From positions 62,001-126,000 of the forward strand of contig NZ_JAHVAI010000012.1 in the NCBI RefSeq assembly GCF_019264375.1: a DNA stretch of 64,000 nucleotides, in the 5' to 3' direction. Shown piece by piece: positions 35,577-46,146 of the stretch. Position 1 is the stretch's first letter; each line of letters starts with the position of its first letter. Position numbers and translations under genes: made by a program. Under the pieces are notes generated by a model. That model ran no database searches and was not told where the DNA came from. It saw only the letters and a program-made list of their open reading frames with translations. This DNA comes from Sedimentimonas flavescens (GTDB taxonomy: Bacteria; Pseudomonadota; Alphaproteobacteria; Rhodobacterales; Rhodobacteraceae).

Positions 35577-36233
35577 TTATTTGGAGACAGCATCCAGAAT
35601 GGTGTCGATCTGACCCGCAACCTCGTCGATCTCGGCCAACCCATCGACGGTGCTCAGCGCGCCGGCGTGGTAGTAGTAGCCGATCAGCGGAGAGGTCTTC
35701 TTGTAATATTCCATCAGCCGGGTCTTGAGGCTGTCCTCGTTGTCATCGGCGCGCCGCTTCATGTCGTGGCTGCCGCAGACATCGCAGGTGCCCGCAACCT
35801 TGGTCGGTTTGGTCTCGTCGTGATAGACCTCGCCGCAGTTCCCGCAGGTGAAGCGGCCGGTGATGCGCTTGACCAGCGCCTCGTCGTCCACCCGCATCTC
35901 GATCACCGCATCCAGCGCCTGGCCGGTCTTGACCAGCAGCGCGCCAAGCGCATCGGCCTGCGGCAAGGTGCGCGGGAAGCCGTCGAAGATGAAGCCGTTC
36001 CCCGAGGCCGAGGCCATCTTTTCCTCGATCAGGCCGATGACGATCTCATCGGTGACCAGCTCGCCGCGGCTCATCACCCCGGCGACCTTCTGACCCATCT
36101 CGGTGCGCGAGGCCATGGCCTCGCGCAGCATGTCCCCGGTGGAGAGCTGAACCATGTTCCGCTCGTCCACCAGCTTGCGGGCTTGCGTGCCTTTGCCAGC
36201 GCCGGGCGGGCCCAGAAGAATGATATTCGTCAT
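35577..36233 (-). CDS. adk: Adenylate kinase with zinc-finger lid
   Basis: Adk interconverts ATP + AMP and 2 ADP. The 218-residue protein has the P-loop [13 protein letters not shown], the AMP-site [24 protein letters not shown], and a long-form lid. The lid has two Cys pairs, in [13 protein letters not shown] and [10 protein letters not shown], forming a zinc site; E. coli Adk lacks this. It lies 14 bp downstream of secY, the usual alphaproteobacterial arrangement. Confidence 0.97.
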   Translation of the reverse strand: MTNIILLGPPGAGKGTQARKLVDERNMVQLSTGDMLREAMASRTEMGQKVAGVMSRGELVTDEIVIGLIEEKMASASGNGFIFDGFPRTLPQADALGALLVKTGQALDAVIEMRVDDEALVKRITGRFTCGNCGEVYHDETKPTKVAGTCDVCGSHDMKRRADDNEDSLKTRLMEYYKKTSPLIGYYYHAGALSTVDGLAEIDEVAGQIDTILDAVSK

Positions 36234-36247
36234 GCCGGTCCCTTTTC

Positions 36248-37606
<1,359 letters not shown>

Positions 37607-37709
37607 ATGCCCGTCTCTTTCATGCAAAACGCCGCCGGACCGTTCCCCGGTCGGCGGCGCCTGGAAAACTATTGCCTATGTAAGCGGGCCGAGGCCCGCC
37701 CACAACCGC

Positions 37710-38180
37710 TTATTCCGCAGCGGCGGCGGCAACGGTCAGCGTGCCACCGGCCTTTTCGACGGCTTCGATAGCCGCTTTCGAAGCGCCCGTGACGTTCAGG
37801 GTGACTTTCGAGGTGATCTCGCCCTTGGCCAGAACGCGCACGCCATCAAGCTTGCGGCGCACCAGACCCGAAGCGACCAGCGCGTCTTCGGTGATGGCCT
37901 CAGCAGCGTTCAGCTTGCCCTCGGCGATGAACTTCTCGATCAGGCCGAGGTTCACGACGGCGAACGACAGGCGGTTCGGCTTGGTGAAGCCGCGCTTCGG
38001 CAGGCGACGGTAGAGCGGCATCTGGCCGCCTTCGTAACCGTTCAGAGCCACGCCCGAGCGCGATTTCTGACCCTTGATACCGCGACCGGCGGTCTTGCCC
38101 TTGCCCGAGCCCGGGCCGCGCGCAACGCGCTTGGATTTCTTGGCGGCGCCCGCGTTGTCGCGGAGTTCATTCAGTTTCAT
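37710..38180 (-). CDS. rplO: 50S ribosomal protein L15
   Basis: The 156-residue protein begins [20 protein letters not shown], with the basic Gly-rich stretch [20 protein letters not shown], both diagnostic of L15, and ends in an Ala-rich tail. AAAGGAG precedes the ATG at 38180. In most bacteria rplO follows rpmD directly. Here the two are 561 bp apart, with a terminator, a small ORF and a promoter between. Confidence 0.97.
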   Translation of the reverse strand: MKLNELRDNAGAAKKSKRVARGPGSGKGKTAGRGIKGQKSRSGVALNGYEGGQMPLYRRLPKRGFTKPNRLSFAVVNLGLIEKFIAEGKLNAAEAITEDALVASGLVRRKLDGVRVLAKGEITSKVTLNVTGASKAAIEAVEKAGGTLTVAAAAAE

Positions 38181-38277
38181 GTCGCTTCTCCTTTGCCGGA
38201 AATGCCCCCACAAGCGACAGAGGGGCACACGCGGCGTTTCTTGATTGATTCTTTTGACCACAGGGGGCCACCGGGGG

Positions 38278-38307
38278 CGTATAGACGAGGTGCTGGCGGG
38301 GGGTCAA
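38278..38307 (-). promoter_or_regulatory. Candidate promoter for rplO-secY-adk-alpha genes
   Basis: On the minus strand TTGACC (38302-38307), an 18-bp spacer and TATACG (38278-38283) are a good sigma-70 match about 98 bp upstream of the rplO ATG. It lies downstream of the acidic ORF stop, so it would serve rplO onward and restore transcription after the terminator behind rpmD. The -35 sits within an imperfect G-run/C-run inverted repeat (about 38294-38330). Confidence 0.6.
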
Positions 38308-38331
38308 GTAACATAGACGCCCCCCACCGGA

Positions 38332-38661
38332 TCAGACCGGCTCGATCGCCCAGCCCTCGGTAGCGAAGCCATGCAGCGCGCCAAGCAGGATCAGGGGCTC
38401 TTCCCAGCTCCAGAGCCAGGCGAGCGACGGGGCGCCGGGCGGCGTCTCGACCTCGATGCAGGCTTCGTCCTCGCCCTCGGCGTCATACCAGGAGACGTCG
38501 AAGCCCGCGTCTTCGGCTGCCTCGGAAAAGGCGTCCCAGTCGGCATCCGGCCCCTCGGCCGCGAAGCGGAACACCGCGACCGCAAGCGCGGGCAAGTCCC
38601 CCTGCCCTTCGAATTCCGCGAAAAACCGCGCCGTCTCGGCCTTCAGTTCCTCGAGTTCCAT
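38332..38661 (-). CDS. Small acidic protein of unknown function between rpmD and rplO
   Basis: The ORF encodes 109 residues from the Met at 38661 (GGAAGG 9 nt upstream) or 112 from 38670, which touches the ribosome site. The product is strongly acidic (many Glu/Asp, few basic residues) with several Trp, for example SWYDAEGEDEAC and LAWLWSWEEP, and ends HGFATEGWAIEPV. The pattern of a phenylalanine-rich strand, then DAFSEAAEDAGFDV, is loosely reminiscent of RraB-type RNase E inhibitor folds, but I cannot assert that. It lies 28 bp behind a strong terminator and before a candidate promoter, so its own transcription is unclear. Confidence 0.65.
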   Translation of the reverse strand: MELEELKAETARFFAEFEGQGDLPALAVAVFRFAAEGPDADWDAFSEAAEDAGFDVSWYDAEGEDEACIEVETPPGAPSLAWLWSWEEPLILLGALHGFATEGWAIEPV

Positions 38662-38689
38662 TGCGTTCATCCTTCCACAGGGATCATGA

Positions 38690-38721
38690 AAAACGCCCCG
38701 GCCTTGCGACCGGGGCGTTTT
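38690..38721 (-). terminator. Strong rho-independent terminator inside the spc region, after rpmD
   Basis: AAAACGCCCCGG / CCGGGGCGTTTT is a perfect 12-bp stem with an 8-nt loop, 20 bp beyond the rpmD stop. On the minus strand the 3' arm runs into a T5 tract. It should end most transcripts coming from the S10/spc genes. Confidence 0.88.
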
Positions 38722-38741
38722 CCCAAGCGTATTCGCTGAAA

Positions 38742-38930
38742 TCAGCCGCGCTCTTCGACGATGGTCACCAGATGCGGGATCTTGTTGACCATGCCGCGGA
38801 CCGAGGGGGTGTCCTCGAGTTCACGGGTGCGGTTGATCTTGCCAAGGCCCAGACCCTTGAGGGTCGCGGCCTGGATGGCCGGACGGCGGGCTGCCGAGGC
38901 GATTTGCTTAACAACGATGGTTTTTGCCAT
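38742..38930 (-). CDS. rpmD: 50S ribosomal protein L30
   Basis: The 62-residue protein begins [17 protein letters not shown] and has the L30 hallmarks [24 protein letters not shown] and HLVTIVEE. It is 12 bp after rpsE. It is the last ribosomal gene before the internal terminator. Confidence 0.97.
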   Translation of the reverse strand: MAKTIVVKQIASAARRPAIQAATLKGLGLGKINRTRELEDTPSVRGMVNKIPHLVTIVEERG

Positions 38931-38942
38931 GGTTCAATCTCC

Positions 38943-39503
38943 TCAGGCTTCAACCGAAGCTTCAGCTTCGGGCTTGGCGAGGATGTCCGCAACCTTCTTG
39001 CCGCGACGCTGCGCGACCTGACGGGGCGAGGCTTCCTTCTTGAGGCCATCGATCGTGGCACGGATCATGTTGTAGGGGTTCTGCGAGCCGAGCGACTTCG
39101 CAACAACGTCCTGCACGCCGAGCATTTCGAAAACGGCACGCATCGGACCACCGGCGATGATACCGGTACCGGCCGGGGCGGTGCGCATCACGACCTTGCC
39201 AGCGCCGTGACGGCCCTCGACGTCGTGGTGCAGCGTGCGGGCGTCCTTGAGAGCGACGCGAACCATCGAGCGCTTAGCTTGCTCGGTGGCCTTGCGGATC
39301 GCTTCCGGCACTTCTTTCGCCTTGCCCTTGCCGAAGCCGACGCGACCACGCTGGTCACCGACAACGACGAGCGCGGCGAAGCCGAAGCGCTTACCACCCT
39401 TCACGGTTTTCGACACACGGTTGATCGCAACGAGACGATCGGCGAATTCCGGGGTCTCTTCGCGCTCGGCGCGACGGTCCCGACGGTTCTCACGTTCTGC
39501 CAT
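38943..39503 (-). CDS. rpsE: 30S ribosomal protein S5
   Basis: The 186-residue protein has the N-terminal double-stranded-RNA-binding domain [27 protein letters not shown] and the C-terminal [23 protein letters not shown]. It contributes to decoding fidelity and mRNA helicase activity at the entry channel. The N-terminus is rich in Arg and Glu, and the C-terminus is acidic with an Ala/Glu tail. A 123-bp spacer with a UUCG-type hairpin separates it from rplR. Confidence 0.98.
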   Translation of the reverse strand: MAERENRRDRRAEREETPEFADRLVAINRVSKTVKGGKRFGFAALVVVGDQRGRVGFGKGKAKEVPEAIRKATEQAKRSMVRVALKDARTLHHDVEGRHGAGKVVMRTAPAGTGIIAGGPMRAVFEMLGVQDVVAKSLGSQNPYNMIRATIDGLKKEASPRQVAQRRGKKVADILAKPEAEASVEA

Positions 39504-39598
39504 GAGGCATTCCTTTCGTGATGGCGTGGTTTCACGCCGTTAGATCCAATCCTGGTGGGTGCCCGGAACTGCGTTCTGGGCAAACCCCCGGATCATCG

Positions 39599-39618
39599 GG
39601 GTGGCGCGAACGCCACCC
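39599..39618 (-). other. UUCG-loop hairpin between rplR and rpsE
   Basis: On the minus strand GGGTGGCG-TTCG-CGCCACCC is a perfect 8-bp stem with a UUCG tetraloop, 8 bp after the rplR stop, and without a U-tract. It is probably an RNA processing or stability element within the otherwise long 123-bp spacer. Confidence 0.65.
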
Positions 39619-39626
39619 GCCGGTTC

Positions 39627-39986
39627 TTAGAACTTCAGACCAGCTTCGCGGGCCGCATCGGCCAGAGCCTTGATCTTCCCGTGGAACAGGAAGCCGCCAC
39701 GGTCGAAGTAGCACTCTTCGACACCGGCGTTCTTGGCACGCTCGGCGATGGCAGCACCGATCTTGGCGGCTGCTTCGACGTTGTTCTTGCCAACCAGACC
39801 CAGATCCTTTTCGAGGGTCGAGGCCGAGGCAAGGGTCACGCCGTTCACGTCGTCGATCAGCTGGACGCTGATGTTCTTCGACGAGCGATGCACCGACAGA
39901 CGGGCACGGCCATTGGCCATTGCTTTCAGTTTGTTCCGGACGCGCAGGCGGCGCTTGAGGAACAGCTCTCTTTTGTTGTTCGCCAT
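39627..39986 (-). CDS. rplR: 50S ribosomal protein L18
   Basis: The 119-residue protein binds 5S rRNA. It begins [21 protein letters not shown] and has [38 protein letters not shown] and the C-terminal Phe typical of L18. The Met at 39986 was chosen by family alignment; a longer frame runs into rplF. It is 11 bp after rplF. Confidence 0.97.
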   Translation of the reverse strand: MANNKRELFLKRRLRVRNKLKAMANGRARLSVHRSSKNISVQLIDDVNGVTLASASTLEKDLGLVGKNNVEAAAKIGAAIAERAKNAGVEECYFDRGGFLFHGKIKALADAAREAGLKF

Positions 39987-39997
39987 TTTCGCTACCC

Positions 39998-40531
39998 TTA
40001 CTTCTTCTTGCCTTCTTTGCGGAAGACATACTCGCCCTTGTAGCGGATACCTTTGCCCTTGTAGGGCTCGGGCTGCCGCCACTCGCGGATATTCGCCGCC
40101 ACCTGGCCGACCAGCTGCTGGTCAATGCCTTCGATGGTGATCTCGGTCTGCTTCGGGGTCACGACGGTGACACCGGCGGGAACCTCAAAGTTGACCTCGT
40201 GCGAGTAGCCGAGCGACAGCTTCAGAACGTTGCCCTGCATCGCGGCGCGGTAACCCACACCCTGAATTTCGAGCTCTTTCTTGAAGCCGGTGGTGACGCC
40301 GACGCCGAGGTTCTCGATCATCGAGCGGGTCATACCCCACTGCTGACGCGCACGCTTCGAAGTGCCGCGCGGCGTAACAGTGACGGTATTGCCGTCGATG
40401 GCGATGGTCACATCGTCGGTAGCGGTGAAGCTGCGGGTCCCTTTCGGGCCCTTCACTTCGATGGTCTGACCAGCCAGCGTGGCAGTGGTGCCAGCGGGCA
40501 GCTCGACCGGTTTCTTACCAATACGAGACAT
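39998..40531 (-). CDS. rplF: 50S ribosomal protein L6
   Basis: The 177-residue protein has two tandem L6 domains. The first starts [14 protein letters not shown] with KGPKGT, and the second carries [23 protein letters not shown] and the C-terminal [24 protein letters not shown] that contacts the sarcin-ricin region. AAGGAGG lies before the ATG. It overlaps neither neighbour. Confidence 0.98.
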   Translation of the reverse strand: MSRIGKKPVELPAGTTATLAGQTIEVKGPKGTRSFTATDDVTIAIDGNTVTVTPRGTSKRARQQWGMTRSMIENLGVGVTTGFKKELEIQGVGYRAAMQGNVLKLSLGYSHEVNFEVPAGVTVVTPKQTEITIEGIDQQLVGQVAANIREWRQPEPYKGKGIRYKGEYVFRKEGKKK

Positions 40532-40541
40532 GCTTCCCTCC

Positions 40542-40940
40542 TTAGAACACGGTGCAGAGCACTTCACCGCCAACGTTGGCAGTGCGCGCAGCCGCGTCCG
40601 TCATGACGCCTTTCGGCGTGGAGACGATCGACACGCCCAGGCCCTGACGGACCGTCGGGATGTCCTTCACCGAAGCGTAAACGCGACGACCGGGGGTGGA
40701 AACGCGCTTGAGTTCGCGGATCACCGGGGTGCCTTCGTAATACTTCAGGCTGATCTCGAGCTGGGGCAGGCCCTTCTCGCAGGTCACTTTCTCATAGCCA
40801 CGGATGTAGCCTTCCGCTGCAAGCACGTCGAGAACCCAGGCGCGAAGCTTCGAAGCCGGGGTGCGGACGGTGGACTTGCCGCGCAGTTGCGCGTTGCGGA
40901 TGCGGGTCAGCATATCGCCGAGGGGATCGTTCACAGACAT
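40542..40940 (-). CDS. rpsH: 30S ribosomal protein S8
   Basis: The 132-residue central-domain protein begins [20 protein letters not shown] and ends with the rRNA-binding [20 protein letters not shown]. In E. coli S8 represses the spc operon by binding near the rplE start. I could not confirm an S8-binding helix here by eye. It follows rpsN by 12 bp. Confidence 0.98.
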   Translation of the reverse strand: MSVNDPLGDMLTRIRNAQLRGKSTVRTPASKLRAWVLDVLAAEGYIRGYEKVTCEKGLPQLEISLKYYEGTPVIRELKRVSTPGRRVYASVKDIPTVRQGLGVSIVSTPKGVMTDAAARTANVGGEVLCTVF

Positions 40941-40952
40941 TCCCTGACTCCC

Positions 40953-41258
40953 TTACCAGCTCGACTTCACCATGCCGGGGATCTGGCCGAACGAGGCCAG
41001 TTCGCGCAGCATGATCCGCGAGAGTTTGAGCTTACGGTAGTAAGCGTGGGGACGGCCGGTGAGCTGGCAACGGTTGTGCAGACGCACGGCCGACGAGTTG
41101 CGGGGCAGTTCCGCCAGTTTCAGAGACGCCTTGAAGCGCTCTTCCATCGGGCGGTCCTGATCGGCGACGATCGCCTTGAGTTCTGCGCGCTTGCCAGCGT
41201 ACTTGGTCACAAGACGCTGACGCTTCACTTCGCGCGCAACCATGGATTTCTTAGCCAT
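40953..41258 (-). CDS. rpsN: 30S ribosomal protein S14, zinc-free type
   Basis: The 101-residue head protein ends in the S14 signature [37 protein letters not shown]. It lacks the CxxC pairs of the short zinc-binding S14, so it is the long zinc-independent form normal in Proteobacteria. It follows rplE by 18 bp. Confidence 0.98.
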   Translation of the reverse strand: MAKKSMVAREVKRQRLVTKYAGKRAELKAIVADQDRPMEERFKASLKLAELPRNSSAVRLHNRCQLTGRPHAYYRKLKLSRIMLRELASFGQIPGMVKSSW

Positions 41259-41276
41259 AAGTGTTGTCTCCCGCGA

Positions 41277-41834
41277 TCAAGCGTTGAAGGGCATGTTGAA
41301 AGCTTTCAACAGCGCCTTGGCTTCAGCGTCCGATTTCGACGAGGTCACCATGATGATGTCCATGCCGAGAACTTCGTCCACCTTGTCGAAGTCGATTTCC
41401 GGGAACACGATGTGCTCTTTGAGGCCCATCGCGAAGTTGCCACGGCCATCGAACGAGGGCTTCACGCCGCGGAAGTCGCGAACGCGCGGCATCGCCACGT
41501 TGATCAGGCGGTCCAGGAATTCGTACATGCGGTCGCCACGCAGGGTCACCTTGCAGCCGAGCGGCATTTCCTCACGAACGCGGAAGCCGGCGATCGACTT
41601 CTTGGCCTTCGTGGTGACAGCCTTCTGACCAGCGATGAGCGACAGCTCCTCGGCGGCCTGCTTGACCTTCTTGGTGTCCTTGACAGCTTCGCCGACGCCC
41701 ATGTTGAGAACGATCTTCTCGAGCTTCGGGATCATCATGTCGTTCTTGTAGCCGAACTGCTCTTTCAGAGCGGCGCGGATGGACGAATGATAGAGCGCCT
41801 TGAGGCGCGGGGTATAGGTCGCTTGATCCAGCAT
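41277..41834 (-). CDS. rplE: 50S ribosomal protein L5
   Basis: The 185-residue 5S-rRNA-binding protein has the L5 motifs [39 protein letters not shown] and [17 protein letters not shown]. Its ATG shares the final base of the rplX stop codon (TGATG), so the two are translationally coupled. Confidence 0.98.
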   Translation of the reverse strand: MLDQATYTPRLKALYHSSIRAALKEQFGYKNDMMIPKLEKIVLNMGVGEAVKDTKKVKQAAEELSLIAGQKAVTTKAKKSIAGFRVREEMPLGCKVTLRGDRMYEFLDRLINVAMPRVRDFRGVKPSFDGRGNFAMGLKEHIVFPEIDFDKVDEVLGMDIIMVTSSKSDAEAKALLKAFNMPFNA

Positions 41835-42139
41835 CAGATCGCCTCCCCGGTGGTCTTGGCGAAACGCACCTTCTTGCCGTCTTCAAAGCGGAAGCCGACG
41901 CGGGTGGCCTTGCCGTTGGCATCAACCAGAGCCAGGTTCGACAGGTCGATCGGCATCGCCTTCGACACGCGGCCGCCCTGGGTGGTCTGGGTTTGACGCT
42001 GGTGACGGATGGCGGTGTTCACGCCTTCCACGATCGCCTTGTTGTCCTTGGGCATAACGGTGGTGATTTCACCCTGTTTGCCCTTGTCCTTGCCGGCGAG
42101 CACGACGACCTTGTCGCCTTTACGGAGTTTCGCAGCCAT
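41834..42139 (-). CDS. rplX: 50S ribosomal protein L24
   Basis: The 101-residue assembly-initiator protein has the KOW motif [21 protein letters not shown] and the C-terminal [20 protein letters not shown]. The ATG at 42137-42139 overlaps the rplN stop (TGATG). A GTG one codon upstream is also in frame but is part of the last rplN codons. Confidence 0.97.
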   Translation of the reverse strand: MAAKLRKGDKVVVLAGKDKGKQGEITTVMPKDNKAIVEGVNTAIRHQRQTQTTQGGRVSKAMPIDLSNLALVDANGKATRVGFRFEDGKKVRFAKTTGEAI

Positions 42140-42507
42140 CACAGCACCTCCGGAGCGAGCGAGATGATCTTCATGAAGTTCTTGGCGCGCAGCTCACGCA
42201 CGACCGGCCCGAATATACGGGTGCCGACCGGTTCGCCCTGGTTGTTCAGGATGACGGCGGCGTTACGGTCGAAGCGGATGGCGGTGCCATCTTCACGACG
42301 GACTTCTTTGGCGGTGCGCACGACGACGGCCTTGCGGACGTCACCTTTCTTCACGCGGCCGCGCGGGATGGCTTCCTTGACGGAAACGACAATGATGTCG
42401 CCGACCGACGCATAGCGACGGTGCGAACCACCCAGGACCTTGATGCACTGAACTCGGCGAGCGCCGGAGTTGTCAGCAACATCCAGATTGGTCTGCATCT
42501 GGATCAT
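42139..42507 (-). CDS. rplN: 50S ribosomal protein L14
   Basis: The 122-residue protein starts [20 protein letters not shown], the L14 signature, and ends [19 protein letters not shown]. It helps form intersubunit bridges B5 and B8. In E. coli rplN begins the spc operon. Here a 91-bp spacer with two hairpins precedes it, but no clear promoter. Confidence 0.98.
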   Translation of the reverse strand: MIQMQTNLDVADNSGARRVQCIKVLGGSHRRYASVGDIIVVSVKEAIPRGRVKKGDVRKAVVVRTAKEVRREDGTAIRFDRNAAVILNNQGEPVGTRIFGPVVRELRAKNFMKIISLAPEVL

Positions 42508-42560
42508 TTGGTTACTCCCGACCTTTGGGGACGCCTATGCAGTTAGCCGCCCCAGGGTTT

Positions 42561-42603
42561 CGATAAACTGAAAGTTTATCGCCGGGACCTGAGAGAACTC
42601 AGG
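42561..42603 (-). other. Two tandem hairpins at the rpsQ-rplN (S10/spc) boundary
   Basis: CGATAAACT-GAA-AGTTTATCG (42561-42581) is a perfect 9-bp palindromic hairpin, unusually AT-rich here. CCTGAG-AGAA-CTCAGG (42588-42603) is a second perfect stem that includes the rpsQ stop codon. Neither has a U-tract. They sit exactly where E. coli separates the S10 and spc operons. Confidence 0.65.
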
Positions 42604-42832
42604 CCTCGACGACGACCTTCCAGCGCTTGGTTTTCGAGATCGGCGCGCACTCTTCGATGCGAACGGTGTCACCGGCCTTGAAAGTGTTGTCCGCATCGTG
42701 AGCGCGATATTTCTTCGACTTACGAACGGTTTTTTGCAGCAGCGGGTGCTTGAAGCGGCGCTCGACGAGAACGGTAACGGTCTGGTCGTTCTTGTCCGAC
42801 GTCACGACGCCTTGGAGGATACGTTTGGGCAT
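42599..42832 (-). CDS. rpsQ: 30S ribosomal protein S17
   Basis: The 77-residue OB-fold protein begins [19 protein letters not shown] and carries [18 protein letters not shown] and the [17 protein letters not shown] signature. It is 11 bp after rpmC. Its stop codon is part of a small hairpin. Confidence 0.98.
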   Translation of the reverse strand: MPKRILQGVVTSDKNDQTVTVLVERRFKHPLLQKTVRKSKKYRAHDADNTFKAGDTVRIEECAPISKTKRWKVVVEA

Positions 42833-42843
42833 GGAAGGGCTCC

Positions 42844-43044
42844 TTACTTCGCAGCTTCAGCGGCTTTTTGGTTCAGAACCGTCTTCACGCGGGCAACGTC
42901 ACGGCGGACGGCGCGCATGCGGGCGGTGTTCTCGAGCTGACCGGTGGCCTGCTGGAAGCGGAGGTTGAAGGCTTCCTTCTTGAGCGCGACGAGCTGATCA
43001 CGCAGCTCATCAGGCGTTTTCGCCTTGAGTTCTTGGGCGTTCAT
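42844..43044 (-). CDS. rpmC: 50S ribosomal protein L29
   Basis: The 66-residue protein starts [20 protein letters not shown] and has the helix pair [28 protein letters not shown] typical of L29, which sits beside the tunnel exit. AAAGGA precedes the ATG at 43044. The gene lies 181 bp beyond rplP with a terminator between, which is unusual since these two normally overlap or nearly so. Confidence 0.97.
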   Translation of the reverse strand: MNAQELKAKTPDELRDQLVALKKEAFNLRFQQATGQLENTARMRAVRRDVARVKTVLNQKAAEAAK

Positions 43045-43131
43045 CCCATGGTCCTTTCTTGGCACCAGAGAGCCCCGAAGGTGACTCTATGTCTGGTGGG
43101 TTATGTCTGTCCTGCCTGCAGGACCTGCGCG

Positions 43132-43159
43132 CTCTAACACCGGCGCGCCAATCATGCAA
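43132..43159 (-). promoter_or_regulatory. Weak candidate promoter for rpmC onward
   Basis: On the minus strand TTGCAT (43154-43159), 16 bp and TTAGAG (43132-43137) lie between the terminator behind rplP and the rpmC start, leaving a leader of about 90 nt. The -10 match is poor. The argument is mostly that something must drive rpmC if the terminator works. Confidence 0.3.
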
Positions 43160-43178
43160 GCGATTTCGAAGAAAAAGT

Positions 43179-43206
43179 GAACCCCCGGCGACGAGGCCGG
43201 GGGTTC
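43179..43206 (-). terminator. Rho-independent terminator between rplP and rpmC
   Basis: GAACCCCCGGC / GCCGGGGGTTC is a perfect 11-bp stem with a 6-nt loop, 19 bp beyond the rplP stop, followed on the minus strand by ACTTTTTCTTC. Confidence 0.85.
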
Positions 43207-43225
43207 GTGTTCTTACGCGCGGATC

Positions 43226-43639
43226 TTACCAGTCTTCGCGAGCGACGATGCGGGTGGTCACCGGCAGCTTGTTCGCGCCGAGACGCAGGGCCTCGCGGGC
43301 GATCACTTCCGAGACGCCATCGATCTCGAACATGATGCGGCCCGGTTTGACCTTCGCCGCCCAGAAGTCCACCGAACCCTTACCTTTACCCATACGGACT
43401 TCGGTCGGCTTCGAGGTGACCGGGGTATCCGGGAAGATACGGATCCAGACACGGCCCTGACGCTTCATGTGGCGAGTGATCGCACGACGCGCAGCTTCGA
43501 TCTGGCGGGCGGTCACGCGCTCCGGCTCGGTCGCCTTCAGGGCGAACGAACCGAAGTTCAGGTTGAAGCCGCCTTTGGCCTCACCGTGAATCCGGCCCTT
43601 GTGCTGTTTGCGGAACTTAGTCCGTTTCGGTTGCAGCAT
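43226..43639 (-). CDS. rplP: 50S ribosomal protein L16
   Basis: The 137-residue protein has [15 protein letters not shown] at its start, then [31 protein letters not shown] and the [22 protein letters not shown] signature with the conserved Arg near the peptidyl-transferase region. It follows rpsC by 12 bp. Confidence 0.98.
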   Translation of the reverse strand: MLQPKRTKFRKQHKGRIHGEAKGGFNLNFGSFALKATEPERVTARQIEAARRAITRHMKRQGRVWIRIFPDTPVTSKPTEVRMGKGKGSVDFWAAKVKPGRIMFEIDGVSEVIAREALRLGANKLPVTTRIVAREDW

Positions 43640-43651
43640 CTTTCATACTCC

Positions 43652-44361
<710 letters not shown>

Positions 44362-44362
<1 letters not shown>

Positions 44363-44742
44363 TACGCACGCTCCTCGACTTGACGCACCTTGATGGTGAT
44401 TTCCGAAAACGGCTTCATGATCTTGCCGAAACGGCCGCGGGCACGCGGACGGCCACGCTTCATCACGAGGTTCTTGCCAACCCAGGCTTCGGCGACGACG
44501 AGGCTGTCGACGTCCAGGCCGTGGTTGTTTTCAGCGTTGGCGATAGCCGACTGCAGGCACTTCTTCACGTCAGCAGCGATCCGCTTGTTCGAGAAGGTCA
44601 GATCGGCCAGGGCACGATCGACTTTCTTGCCGCGGATCAGGGCGGCGACGAGATTCAGTTTCTGCGGCGAGGTGCGAAGCATCTTGGTCTTGGCCATTGC
44701 TTCGTTATCCGCCACGCGGCGCGGATTCTGTTCCTTACCCAT
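44362..44742 (-). CDS. rplV: 50S ribosomal protein L22
   Basis: The 126-residue protein has an N-terminal extension [21 protein letters not shown] found in related alphaproteobacteria, then the L22 core [19 protein letters not shown]. The tunnel-lining hairpin [23 protein letters not shown] is the site where macrolide-resistance changes occur in other species. It is 5 bp after rpsS. Confidence 0.97.
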
Positions 44743-44747
44743 GGCTC

Positions 44748-45026
44748 TTACTTCCTCTTGGCTTTCTTGTCGGCAGCGTGCCCGTAGTAGGTACGGGTCG
44801 GCGAGTATTCACCGAACTTCTGACCGATCATCTCTTCGGTCACCGCGACCGGGATGTGCTTCTGACCGTTGTAGACCCCGAAGGTGAGGCCCACGAACTG
44901 CGGCAGAATGGTGGAGCGACGCGACCAGATCTTGATCACTTCGCCTTTGCCCGACGCGCGCGCTTTTTCCGCTTTCTTCAGCAGATAGGCGTCAACGAAA
45001 GGGCCTTTCCAAACAGAACGTGCCAT
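44748..45026 (-). CDS. rpsS: 30S ribosomal protein S19
   Basis: The 92-residue head protein begins [20 protein letters not shown] and has the signature [25 protein letters not shown] and [14 protein letters not shown]. It is 3 bp after rplB. Confidence 0.98.
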   Translation of the reverse strand: MARSVWKGPFVDAYLLKKAEKARASGKGEVIKIWSRRSTILPQFVGLTFGVYNGQKHIPVAVTEEMIGQKFGEYSPTRTYYGHAADKKAKRK

Positions 45027-45029
45027 ATC

Positions 45030-45866
45030 TTAACGACCCTTCTTAGCGTGACGCGAACGGAGAATGTACTTGTCCGTCTTCTTGTTCGAGCGGGTGCGCT
45101 TGCCCTTGGTGGGCTTGCCCCACGGGGTCACCGGGTGACGGCCACCCGAGGTGCGGCCTTCACCACCACCATGCGGGTGGTCGATCGGGTTCATCGCGAC
45201 GCCGCGGACGGTCGGGCGGATGCCCATGTGACGCTTGCGGCCCGCTTTACCGAGGTTCTGGTTCGAGTGGTCGGCGTTCGACACGGCACCGATGGTGGCC
45301 ATGCATTCCTGACGCACCAGACGCAGCTCGCCCGACGAAAGGCGGATCTGCGCGTAGCCACCGTCACGGCCGACGAACTGGGCGTAGGTGCCCGCGGCAC
45401 GCGCCAGCTGACCGCCCTTGCCGGGCTTCAGCTCGACGTTGTGCACGATCGTACCGATCGGCATGCCCGAGAACGGCATCGCGTTGCCCGGCTTGATGTC
45501 CTGCTTCGCGCCCGCGATCACGGTGTCGCCGACAGCCAGACGCTGCGGGGCCAGGATGTAGGCCAGCTCGCCGTCCTGGTACTTGACCAGCGCGATGAAG
45601 GCGGTGCGGTTGGGATCGTATTCGATACGCTCGACCGTAGCCGGAACGTCGAACTTGCGACGCTTGAAATCAACGACGCGGTAGAGACGCTTCGCGCCAC
45701 CACCCTTGTGCCACATCGTGACGCGCCCGGTATTGTTCCGGCCACCGGTCTTGGTCAAACCCTCGACGAGGGCTTTGACCGGACGGCCTTTCCAAAGCTC
45801 CGAACGGTCGATCAGAACCAGCCCACGCTGGCCCGGCGTCGTCGGCTTATACGACTTGAGTGCCAT
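45030..45866 (-). CDS. rplB: 50S ribosomal protein L2
   Basis: The 278-residue primary rRNA-binding protein needed for peptidyl transfer has [40 protein letters not shown], and the C-terminal signature [21 protein letters not shown] with the conserved His near the catalytic centre. It is preceded by a 672-bp gap holding a dead gene and a terminator, whereas rplW normally abuts it. It must therefore be transcribed by read-through or from a promoter in 45867-46146. Confidence 0.98.
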   Translation of the reverse strand: MALKSYKPTTPGQRGLVLIDRSELWKGRPVKALVEGLTKTGGRNNTGRVTMWHKGGGAKRLYRVVDFKRRKFDVPATVERIEYDPNRTAFIALVKYQDGELAYILAPQRLAVGDTVIAGAKQDIKPGNAMPFSGMPIGTIVHNVELKPGKGGQLARAAGTYAQFVGRDGGYAQIRLSSGELRLVRQECMATIGAVSNADHSNQNLGKAGRKRHMGIRPTVRGVAMNPIDHPHGGGEGRTSGGRHPVTPWGKPTKGKRTRSNKKTDKYILRSRHAKKGR

Positions 45867-46146
45867 GCTTTCTGTCTTCCGTTAGCTTGCGGCGGGTTGC
45901 CCCGCCTGTCTGTGTGTAAAGGGCGCCGAAGCTCCCCAAGTGCAAAAGTCACCGGCCCCGGAACGAATCCGAGGCCGCTAGACAGGCGCGATGTATCAGG
46001 GATGGGGGGGCGAGTCTAGGGGCAAGCGGTGAATAATGCCCTGCGTTACGAAGTACTATCGAGCATGCTAAAGGCGCCCTCCCCGCCCGCCAAGTTGGTG
46101 TGGCTTCAGGCAGCAAAATGCACGCGAAGCTCGCACCGGCATTGAC
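45867..46146 (-). other. Long rplB leader, no gene seen
   Basis: These 280 bp upstream of rplB hold no convincing ORF. On the minus strand TTGCAC, 18 bp and CTTTAC (about 45910-45940) is the nearest thing to a promoter and is weak. Several T/A-rich islets and runs of C (seven near 46006) make it look unlike the surrounding coding DNA. Confidence 0.4.
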
